Positions 51,101 through 58,140 of a DNA stretch of 64,000 nucleotides are shown one piece after another; within the stretch, counting starts at the first letter, position 1, and every line of letters begins with the position of its first letter. The notes beneath the pieces are model-generated. The model ran no database searches. It saw only the letters and a list, made by a program, of their open reading frames with translations, and was not told the origin of the DNA. The position numbers and the translations under genes are program-made. Origin of the DNA: Streptomyces sclerotialus (GTDB taxonomy: Bacteria; Actinomycetota; Actinomycetes; Streptomycetales; Streptomycetaceae); NCBI RefSeq assembly GCF_040907265.1, contig NZ_JBFOHP010000002.1, forward strand, positions 992,001 to 1,056,000. Reading direction: 5' to 3'.

Positions 51101-54100
51101 TCCAGGGCCCGTCGCACGTCGTTGAGTTCGCGGTGATCGACGTCGTCGAGGCTCTTGCGCGCGTCAGCCAGCAGCTCTTGCAACCGTAGGTCCTGGTCGT
51201 CGGTCACCGCGCCGTCGGCCTGAGCCCGGTGCAGCTCCGCGACGAGTTCGTCGTGGACAGCCCGGAGCGCAGTACGCCTCGTGGCTTCCAGCTCCTCGAT
51301 CTCCGCGCTCGTCGCCGCTCCGAACGTCACTCCGTCGGAAGCCGGCAGCGCGCCCTTGTCAGCCAGCTCCACAATTGCCCGAGCCGCCGTGAACGCGTCA
51401 CGGCTGAGCCGCTCGCGCAGCGCATCTTCCCAGCCGAGGTCCACCGCCGTCAGAAGCACCCCAAGTGAGGGCCGCTCTCCGACCGTGTCGCATACCTTCA
51501 ACAACTCCGCGTCCAGGACGAGCTCCGGGTTGTCCCCACTGCCGGGACGCACGGTGCCGATGTCCCCCGACAGCAACGAGAAGAGTTCCTCCATGGCACT
51601 GCGCGCTGCCCATGCAGCTGCTGCGGTGAAACTACCGGGTCGCCTCGCCAACCGTTCGAGCTCCGTCAGGACGGCATCACGACGCACCAGCATCGACTGA
51701 CGCAGGGCCGAAACCTCCTTGGCAGCCCGGCTGCCGTCCGACCGGTCACCTCGCTGAATCCCGTCGACCGCCAGGCACCAGTCCTTGGCCAGCCCCACGG
51801 CCCGCTCGACGATGTGCACGAGGTCTTGTCGCCCGGAGCCCTGAAGCGGCCTACTGCTCGATGCACGGTGCTTGCGGTCCATACGGTCGATCTCGCCGTT
51901 GATCTCTGCCAGTTTCGACAGACGCTCCGTCCTCTCTTGGACGGTCGACAAGGCGTCACGGTCATCGTTGATCACAGCCGTGAGCATGGAGCCGAGCAAC
52001 CCCTCATCAGGGTCCAGCCATCGTTTGACGATGTCTGTAGCCCTGGCGAATCGGAGCCGCTGTGGTGCGATGAGGGCGCTGCACTGCGTGCGAAGCTCCC
52101 GCAATCTGGCCTCGGTCTCGGAGACGTCGGCGATCACGCCCAGTGGGGAGACAATCATCAGGGCACCGCTGAGTGCACGGTCTGCGACTGCGGTCGCCAC
52201 TTCGGCGAGCGCGTCCGGGAGCCGAGGCACCATGGCCTTGAGCTGGGCGCCGGCCAGGTGGTCACCGGTGATCAGAGCCGCACGCAAGAGAGCCGGAAGC
52301 AGAACGAGGTCACTGGTTTCGGCGTCACGGCCGGCGAAACTACTCTGTTGCTGGAGCAGATCCGCGACCAGCCGGGCCCCGTGACTGGTGCCAGAGGTGA
52401 GGAGTGCCGCCGCACCAGCCAGCCGGAGCGCTGTCACTTGGGGGTCGGGGCGACCTGCGGCTCGCGCCACATGGTGGGCGAGTCCGAAGCGCCGCTCCGC
52501 AACCAGTCTCGCCAAGGCGCGCTCGGCCTCAGCCCCGTCGTCATCCAGATCGGCTGCTTCCTCCTTCGGGGCCTCCTCCTCGTACGAGGTGCTGTCGGCG
52601 GGCGCAGGTGCAGGGGCGCCGTCATCCGCGGTCGCTGTGGTGTGCCCGATTGCGTGGTGGAGCTTCGTGGGTGCGGTTTCCTCGTCCCCGACAAAGGGAC
52701 CAGCCGTTGAGGCCGCATCAAGCGCCTTGGGAGCAGATGGTTCCGGAGAAACCGCTTCCGGGCCCACGGTCGGCTGCGGGGCTGCATGGGCTGCGGGCAT
52801 GGAGTTCTCGGTGGCCTCGTCAGGGGTGTCCCTGGCGGTGCTCTGCTCGGCGGTCTCTGTGATCGAAGCCTCGGAAGGTGTTGTGATCAGATGCCGGCCC
52901 GTCACCGAGTCGGTCACTGGGGTACTGGCCTCCGCCTCGGTGCTGCCGGGCCCGTCTGTTTCAGTGGGGTCCTGTCCCACGGGGTCTCCCGCCGAGCCAG
53001 GCAGTGTCAGTTCGTGTGCCATCACTGCCGCCATGGCGCATGCAGGCAGCACACGTACGACCTGTTCCTGAAGGGCCAGGATTTCCGTCGCGGCATCCGT
53101 CTGCCGCCCCAGCCGGACAAGGTCGGCGAGGGCGGTGAGCGCGGTGCTCTCCTGCCGCTCCGTCTCTCCCCACATCGCAACGCCGAGGAGCCGTCCGGCG
53201 ACGGCACGCACGGCCTCAGCGGCAGCGGCAGCGGCAGCGGGGCTGTCCTTCCGGCAATCGATGGACAGCATTTCCCGCAGGTTCTGTCGCGCAGCTCGAT
53301 CGCGGTCACGTGTCGAGCGATACAGCTGTGCGGCCCGCCTCATGTCTTCCAAGCGGAGCTGCCCCACGGCTATGCCCGCCGTGACGAACACGGTCCGAGC
53401 ACTGTCGAATCGAGCCTCCAGCCCAGTCAACGGGGCCAGGTCAGCCGGGGCGGGAGGGCGTCCGTCCAGGACCGCCGCGGTGACCCGCTCCGCGGCCCCT
53501 GCGGCCTCGGAAAGGGCGGACTGCAACTTCCGGCAGACTTCTTCCGGATCCGCAACGTCATCGACCGCAGAGTCATCCGATACCGCGGTGGGCGTCTCCT
53601 GGCCCGAGGCGTGCCGTGTCGACGCAGTCGGAGAGGCCAGCAGGTCCACGCCGGAGGGCCGGTCCTTCACGGTCGTCACCTGCACACCTTTGTGTTCGGA
53701 GTCGCTGAGGGCTTCAGGTTCGCCGACAACGAAGTCCGGATGCGCGTCCACCAGGGCCTGCGCTGCAGCCCGTACAGCGTCAAAAGCCTGCGCAGCGTCT
53801 TCGCTCGCCGCCCCGAACCAGTCCTCGGCCGCCGCCCAGGAGAGGAGGTAAGCGTCAGCGACCGAGGCGTTGCACCATGCGAACAGGGCAGCTCGGACCA
53901 GTGGTCCGCCCCACCGGGACACGGGGACCGAGGCGGCCTCGCTGCCGTCCGCGAAGGCGGCATTCTTCACATCGTTCAGCACGGCACGGGTGAGTGTTTT
54001 TACGCCGCCGGTGCGCGAGTGCTGCCGCACCTCACGCTGCAGCCTGTTCAGTACGTCACGGCACAGGGCGCTGCCCGCTCTTCGAGGAGCTGCCATGCGG

Positions 54101-54309
54101 ATCCCCAGGCGGCTGAGCAGACTTTGCCGGTCTCTGGGCGGAAGGGAGTTGAAGGCCAGCTCCACCATGCCGACCGTGAGGTCGTCCATGGCGGTGGCGA
54201 CTGGGCGTTCCAGTGCGTTGAGCTCTGCGGCCAAAGCCTCAAGGCTCTCCACCGAGACACTTTGCGGTGACATCGGCGGTTTCGCTACGACGTGGTAAGC
54301 GTCCTGCAT
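48130..54309 (-). CDS. Giant protein with a STAND/AAA-type P-loop ATPase module (unassigned; candidate conflict-system ATPase)
   Basis: About 2059 residues from ATG 54309 (GGAG upstream); ATG 54324 adds five residues. The first 500 residues are helical, then comes an acidic, Pro/Ala/Ser/Thr-rich linker (about 420-590) and a long alpha-helical, coiled-coil-prone region (about 600-1250) with REase- or Rossmann-like VLMVWGRPP...LLVVYFGTLG near 1300. The ATPase block (about 1375-1700) starts MFYGRDAERKSIL, then Walker A GGRGLGKSALL, Walker B LLILLDECDQFFE and a winged-helix-like part; a further C-terminal domain of about 350 residues follows. The order 'FYGR...GGRGLGKSALL' is the style of STAND/ORC-like ATPases in bacterial defence. 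I do not recognise the whole protein. It is downstream of the 826-codon gene on the same strand (99 bp) and probably in one operon with it. Confidence 0.8.
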   Translation of the reverse strand: MQDAYHVVAKPPMSPQSVSVESLEALAAELNALERPVATAMDDLTVGMVELAFNSLPPRDRQSLLSRLGIRMAAPRRAGSALCRDVLNRLQREVRQHSRTGGVKTLTRAVLNDVKNAAFADGSEAASVPVSRWGGPLVRAALFAWCNASVADAYLLSWAAAEDWFGAASEDAAQAFDAVRAAAQALVDAHPDFVVGEPEALSDSEHKGVQVTTVKDRPSGVDLLASPTASTRHASGQETPTAVSDDSAVDDVADPEEVCRKLQSALSEAAGAAERVTAAVLDGRPPAPADLAPLTGLEARFDSARTVFVTAGIAVGQLRLEDMRRAAQLYRSTRDRDRAARQNLREMLSIDCRKDSPAAAAAAAEAVRAVAGRLLGVAMWGETERQESTALTALADLVRLGRQTDAATEILALQEQVVRVLPACAMAAVMAHELTLPGSAGDPVGQDPTETDGPGSTEAEASTPVTDSVTGRHLITTPSEASITETAEQSTARDTPDEATENSMPAAHAAPQPTVGPEAVSPEPSAPKALDAASTAGPFVGDEETAPTKLHHAIGHTTATADDGAPAPAPADSTSYEEEAPKEEAADLDDDGAEAERALARLVAERRFGLAHHVARAAGRPDPQVTALRLAGAAALLTSGTSHGARLVADLLQQQSSFAGRDAETSDLVLLPALLRAALITGDHLAGAQLKAMVPRLPDALAEVATAVADRALSGALMIVSPLGVIADVSETEARLRELRTQCSALIAPQRLRFARATDIVKRWLDPDEGLLGSMLTAVINDDRDALSTVQERTERLSKLAEINGEIDRMDRKHRASSSRPLQGSGRQDLVHIVERAVGLAKDWCLAVDGIQRGDRSDGSRAAKEVSALRQSMLVRRDAVLTELERLARRPGSFTAAAAWAARSAMEELFSLLSGDIGTVRPGSGDNPELVLDAELLKVCDTVGERPSLGVLLTAVDLGWEDALRERLSRDAFTAARAIVELADKGALPASDGVTFGAATSAEIEELEATRRTALRAVHDELVAELHRAQADGAVTDDQDLRLQELLADARKSLDDVDHRELNDVRRALETVRSDLPAHRQEATDRIRARLDALEVTDDERARVLRHLDTGGLATAADLVYFLEIGEEVPDIEAGESHLTEFFPAVPDGLPRGIDHELVEVVRSGGKHPTVPVLDYVNLSSDEAALAADALNDWRELGATEPKDRPNVSARRKLLPALKLLGYDAKSARSLDELSPQRREYRFFEATGVEVNGRAKVPAFGSQIKEQGGNLRVLMVWGRPPAEVVMSLASRDPSETSLLVVYFGTLGREARAELAAGSDRLQPLLVVDDAALAYLAARGSRQVSTATQTLLPFSGVNPYIREKRGRIGGEMFYGRDAERKSILDPRGTQVIFGGRGLGKSALLSDAGERFMEQRAGFHQSVYVNLDQENIGKGSSLGPEALWSVLDRELTEAEVLGRPQGRKSQRERSERVRAGIRSWLDDDSRRRLLILLDECDQFFEADAPRFDQTKKLKGLGSDTKDRAKVVFAGLHSVQRFSKLASNGPFGHLAQTPKVIGPLSPQFAAELLVEPMRALGFEFDDVDLVNRVLGYCSYQPFLLQMFGHRLVELMHRKRARRGLEGPPYTVQVADIEAVESDVALRTGISAAFKDTLSLDHRYDVIANVLAYHARHRGLEVRLSDAELREECETWWRQGFQQLDTEGFRAYLSEMVGLGVLAPNHDGQGWHLRGPNALRMIGTSHEVEARLLRAEQDCKLEESIVLEGRPELPDRRPAPLTITQLDDLLGERANQTRVVLGTPATGIGDVGDTLRAVAGRIADWKLPPIGKPSVFKQELTGGRPRERRVIISDFARYPAKPETCREAVDLAETLLPITPGVTRAVVLVTDTRQLDLWRVLLTGQERTSALPVVLRRHDRSSLRGWAQQVEVFNTDERLDRLYALTSGWPLLVDRAHQLHGELGDPDEVLRRLAVMLTDPSAARAFVEETGVYADPQLAAGYRAIGAELHGDLVDTEAMVTAIAYQAGDEEEARWVFSCLDALQVFDRDGMQLRLEPLLQRCVTLGG

Positions 54310-54408
54310 ACCTGCGTACTCCATCCGAAGATGCGGGCGCTTTCGCCCGGTGACACCAGGCTCTGAGCGCGAGGAAGGGTTGGTCGCGAGCGAGCTCTCG
54401 CCAAAGAC

Positions 54409-56772
54409 TCAGTGACCGCGGGTGTGCTCGGTCACGAAGGTGTATCCCTGGGGTAGTTCCCAGCCGTCAGCCTTGCCGAGCCTTCGGCAGTGTTCCCGAA
54501 AGGCAGTCCGCTGGGTTTCGCTCGGCGAGCAACCAGGCCGCAAGCGGCGCAGATGCCCAGGCACATACTGCATGCGCATCGGCTCATCTGCCGATCCGGT
54601 AGCTCCCCAGGGATGCCTTACGCGCACTCGGGCCGGACGGTAACCGATGAGCGGTATGACCGGTTGCCCGAAGCATGCCGGGAAATGAGGTTGGCCGGTG
54701 GAGTCACGGCTGCCGACGGCAGGTTCGAGGAACCGCTCGGTGAGCAGTTGCTCCACCGCTGCTTCCAGCGCGGCCGACTGTCTACGGGATGGGCGCCGCC
54801 CGTAGACGGCAAGCGGCAAACCTAAGCGATCGAGCAGAGCGTGACCGTCAACTGTCAGCAGCCCACAGCGTCGCACCGTGCGCATTACCAGTTGCCGTGG
54901 GCCGAGGCCCACTGCCGTGTCACCGTTACGATCGCTGCCCGGGGCGTCTTCCCGCGTGAGAACACAAGGGTCGTAGTAGTGGCCGACAAGTCGGTCACCG
55001 ACTTGCACCGGCTGATCGAGCCGGGACGTCACAACGCGGATTGACCGGCTCCCGCGGCGCCAGTGCAGCTGGAGCATCAGGCCGGGGAAGTAATCGAGGG
55101 GCCAGACGATTCCGGTCAGCCAGCCGGTTTCGCTGCCGAGTTCTGCCACGGTGTTCTGTACCCCTTCGGCGGCGTCCAGAGTGCCGCCGGGGTGATCGAG
55201 TTCTAGCCGTAGGGCGGGACGCCTTCCGAAGGCCCTTTGCAGTTCCTCGGCGATGGGCGAGCGCAGAGGCAGACAGCCGTCGATGAGGTGCGCCAAGCGC
55301 AGCGGCAGTCGCCAAATGAACTCATCCTGTCCGTCCTGCAGCAGCTCGCTCGGCCCAAGGACAGCATCGTCCGGGAGCGGAAGATCGGCCGGCTCCGGCT
55401 CCGGCTCCCTACCCATCGTGGACGTCCATCCCAGCCCGGCCGGGGCCAGGGGGTTCGCCGGCGCTTCCGTGTCACCGGGATTACGGGAACGCCAGACACC
55501 TCCTCCTTGGAAGGCGTCGTCGAGCACCACTCGCGTACCGTTCGCGAACAACCCCTGCTCACTGTCGCGCTGAACGACGTCCGCGAGCGCCACATTCGCC
55601 CGGCACACCGCCGCGGCGTACCCCACCCCCTTGAGGAGTTCCTTGGCCCCGGGGAACGCTCGTAAGCGAGGACCGACCGCCGTGTAGACGGCGGTCGGAG
55701 CGGTGAGTCCGAAGCGGCGCCGCGAAGGGGTGGCCGCCCGTTCCACGGTGGCCGCGAGAGTTCTTAAGTCGTCACCACCCAACGGTCCGCTGTCGCGCCA
55801 GCCGGCCGCCAGGGCCGACCGTGACACGGCGTACGGCCCCCAGGTACGAAGCAAGTCACTGGAGGTGAGTATGCGCTGAACCGTACCGAGCAGGCGTAGC
55901 AGGCCGGCGCGGATCGCTTCGTCGTCCGTGCTCCCCACGAGATCGGCGATGGACACGGGAACGAATGGGCTGAGGAGCTGCGCCCGTGCGGTGGTCATCA
56001 AGTAGTCCGTGTAGGCGGACAGGTCATCGCGCTGGGCCGCCTCTTGCGACGGATAGCGAGCTTCGACGACGAGATGGCCGTCCTCGTTGATCCAGCGCTG
56101 GTGATTGCATAAACGGTGGACCTGGGCAGGCGAAAGACTCACACCGGGCCCAAAAGCGTGTGGATCCGGGACCAGAAGTTCCCGGCGACGCGGAGAGGCC
56201 TCCGACCCAGGCCTGCCCGGGCCCTCGGCACCCGCCGGCGCTCCGGACACCCAGCCCGGCACCTCGCCGAGCTCACCTATGTCCGGGTGGGCGCCCTCCT
56301 TGTAGACGATCTCGGCAAAGAGCGGATCCGACCCCGTGGCCACGCACACCATGGCGCCCACCGGGAGCGCTGCCGCGCACTCACCGAGAGCGGCCACAGG
56401 GAAGTCGTCCAGGCGGAGAGGGCTGCGGCCGTAACCGTCACCACCGAGGTCGTAGCCGAAGTACACGGCATTGAAAGCGACAGCGGCGTGCAGGGGTATG
56501 CCACGGACAGTGATGACCGCTTCCAAGTACCGGAGTAACCGCTCCCGTTCCACCGCCGGTACCGCGTCATGGCCCGCCACCATGGCGGGGGTCAACAACG
56601 CCTGGTCTCCATAAGGGTCCGAGACCTTGGCCGCGGCATGACCCACCCGAGACGCCGGCAAGCCCTCGGCTGGATTCCTCTGCCCCAACTGCCCGACCCC
56701 GTACTTTAAATGATCTTCAGGCAGCCCTCCAGACTTCCCGACGGCTGCTGGTCTCCGCGGCTCCCCACCCAT
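54409..56772 (-). CDS. Large protein of unknown family, partner of the giant ATPase
   Basis: About 787 residues from ATG 56772, which has GGAGG just upstream; the open frame continues 39 codons further 5'. No motif I can assign. The body is mixed alpha/beta with several conserved-looking stretches: HDAVPAVERERLLRYLEAVI, GIPLHAAVAFNAVYFGYDLG, NGTRVVLDDAFQGGGVWRS, DEFIWRLPLRLAHLIDG. The tail, QYVPGHLRRLRPGCSPS...ELPQGYTFVTEHTRGH, has the look of a conserved C-terminal signature. There is no obvious nuclease or transmembrane motif. It precedes the giant ATPase gene in the same direction, so the two likely act together. An AT-rich inverted repeat lies upstream of its start. Confidence 0.75.
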   Translation of the reverse strand: MGGEPRRPAAVGKSGGLPEDHLKYGVGQLGQRNPAEGLPASRVGHAAAKVSDPYGDQALLTPAMVAGHDAVPAVERERLLRYLEAVITVRGIPLHAAVAFNAVYFGYDLGGDGYGRSPLRLDDFPVAALGECAAALPVGAMVCVATGSDPLFAEIVYKEGAHPDIGELGEVPGWVSGAPAGAEGPGRPGSEASPRRRELLVPDPHAFGPGVSLSPAQVHRLCNHQRWINEDGHLVVEARYPSQEAAQRDDLSAYTDYLMTTARAQLLSPFVPVSIADLVGSTDDEAIRAGLLRLLGTVQRILTSSDLLRTWGPYAVSRSALAAGWRDSGPLGGDDLRTLAATVERAATPSRRRFGLTAPTAVYTAVGPRLRAFPGAKELLKGVGYAAAVCRANVALADVVQRDSEQGLFANGTRVVLDDAFQGGGVWRSRNPGDTEAPANPLAPAGLGWTSTMGREPEPEPADLPLPDDAVLGPSELLQDGQDEFIWRLPLRLAHLIDGCLPLRSPIAEELQRAFGRRPALRLELDHPGGTLDAAEGVQNTVAELGSETGWLTGIVWPLDYFPGLMLQLHWRRGSRSIRVVTSRLDQPVQVGDRLVGHYYDPCVLTREDAPGSDRNGDTAVGLGPRQLVMRTVRRCGLLTVDGHALLDRLGLPLAVYGRRPSRRQSAALEAAVEQLLTERFLEPAVGSRDSTGQPHFPACFGQPVIPLIGYRPARVRVRHPWGATGSADEPMRMQYVPGHLRRLRPGCSPSETQRTAFREHCRRLGKADGWELPQGYTFVTEHTRGH

Positions 56773-56809
56773 GACACCTCCGCCGCACCATAGGCCTCTC
56801 GACCCAAAT

Positions 56810-56830
56810 GCATATTGATTAAGAATATGC
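56810..56830. promoter_or_regulatory. AT-rich operator-like inverted repeat before the two-gene ATPase operon
   Basis: GCATATT (56810-56816) and AATATGC (56824-56830) are perfect 7-bp arms around a 7-bp centre (GATTAAG). It lies 38-58 bp before ATG 56772 in DNA that is otherwise GC-rich and is likely the promoter/operator of the operon. Confidence 0.6.
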
Positions 56831-57380
56831 CTGCCTTCGGCACTCCCGCCACGTTTTCGACCGTCTCTTCGTTGCAGCTCAGTCGTCACCCTGCTTGCCC
56901 CCGCCCCATGGGCCGACGAGCTGCACCGGACTGGGTCAACCTCACAGTCGTCACCGACCCAGACCAGCAGTCCCTAGCTGAACCACCAGGTCGACTCCAT
57001 ACGATGACGGCCTTGCGCGACCATCCACGTAGGTTCTGGGCCCATGTACTGGTCGGGGCCAGCGTGACGGTACGCGGTAGCCCTTACGCGCACAGTCCTG
57101 CCTGCTCGGTGGGCGGGACACGCTCCGGGTACACCCGCGTACAGGAACGTGGTCCACCGCTTGCCTTCAGTGCGGCGGAGCCCGTTGGCGCTTCCCTGCC
57201 GACCTGGGGATGCACCACGGACGCCGGACCGCCCTCCCGTGGGGAAGACGTACGGCGCACCACACCGCGTCGGCGAAGAAGCCTGCCCGGCCCGCGCCCT
57301 CTCCCTTGACTATCGAGCTACGCGATATTCGCCACCGTGCCTCCCGCACTGGCGAAGCGCAGACACTTACCGTTCACGCT
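56831..57380. other. 550-bp intergenic region between the ATPase operon and the PIN gene
   Basis: No convincing gene. Open frames here on both strands lack family similarity, usable ribosome-binding sites or conserved composition. The region must hold the plus-strand promoter of the PIN gene and perhaps part of the divergent operon's control region. Confidence 0.5.
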
Positions 57381-57872
57381 ATGCGCCGCTACGTTTTCGA
57401 CTCCAACGCAGTGGACCCCATCGCTGATCTCCCTGGGGCTTACGAAGTGGTTCGCGCAGCGGTCGATGAGAAGCACATCGAGATCCTCTTCCCGCATATC
57501 ACGCTAGACGAGCTGTCCCAGGTTAAGGAGCTGGAACGCCGGCAGCTGCTGCTGGTAGTGCTGGTCAGCCTTGCCCGGCTCGTCTTCAGCGGTGGGTTCG
57601 TCCTCGACCAGTCGAGGCTCGATCAAGCTCGTCTGAGCGAAGACACGGTCACCTTCGATGTCCTGAAATCGGGCAAGGACAGGAACACCCGCGATGCTTT
57701 GATCGGAGTGACGGCAGAATTCGAGCAGTGCACGCTTGTAACCAGAGACGACGAACTTTCACGAAATGCTCATGCGAACGGGGGCGACGTCGTCGCCCCA
57801 CTCGACTTCCTTGCGCAGCTCGGCTTCGCCGACAGCGCTGAGCAAGCACCTTCGCCACCATGGATGAGATAG
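57381..57872 (+). CDS. PIN-domain (predicted RNase) protein
   Basis: The protein has 163 residues from ATG 57381, which lacks a good ribosome-binding site, so it may be leaderless. The PIN fold is indicated by YVFDSNAVDPI (Asp 7), FPHITLDELSQV (Glu 44), TRDALIGVTAEFEQCTLVTR with Asp 105, and the following DDEL (Asp 123 region), which together give the acidic metal site. PIN proteins are typically VapC toxins or other RNases. No vapB-like antitoxin gene of the usual small AbrB/RHH type is next to it, so it may be a single-gene effector or a component of the neighbouring conflict systems. Transcribed opposite to both neighbours. Confidence 0.82.
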   Translation: MRRYVFDSNAVDPIADLPGAYEVVRAAVDEKHIEILFPHITLDELSQVKELERRQLLLVVLVSLARLVFSGGFVLDQSRLDQARLSEDTVTFDVLKSGKDRNTRDALIGVTAEFEQCTLVTRDDELSRNAHANGGDVVAPLDFLAQLGFADSAEQAPSPPWMR

Positions 57873-58140
57873 CGCAGAGAAGCACAAGAACATACGCGCC
57901 AGTCCCGAATAATCCCACTGACGTCAGCGCGCTTCCGCGTCCCTCGCCCCTCGGCGAGCGACCCGACATGAGTTGCCCTGGGAGCGGCTGTGCTGCACCG
58001 GCCAAGCGCCTGCGGTCACCTCCCACCCCCCTGGTCGTCTTCGGTGACACCCCTGGCCCGGACAACGACAGCAGTCCCTCACTTGAATGCAGGTGCCGGC
58101 CTTGGACGCCAGCCTGCGGACATAGCGGCACTCTCAGTGG
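57873..58140. other. 268-bp convergent gap between the PIN and pPIWI-RE genes
   Basis: No gene, and I see no clear hairpin terminator. The two genes converge here. Confidence 0.5.

Noticed and set aside
56815..57309. A 164-codon plus-strand frame in the gap before the PIN gene
   Set aside because: Starts inside the operator-like repeat, has no ribosome-binding site, low-complexity Pro/Arg content and no family resemblance.
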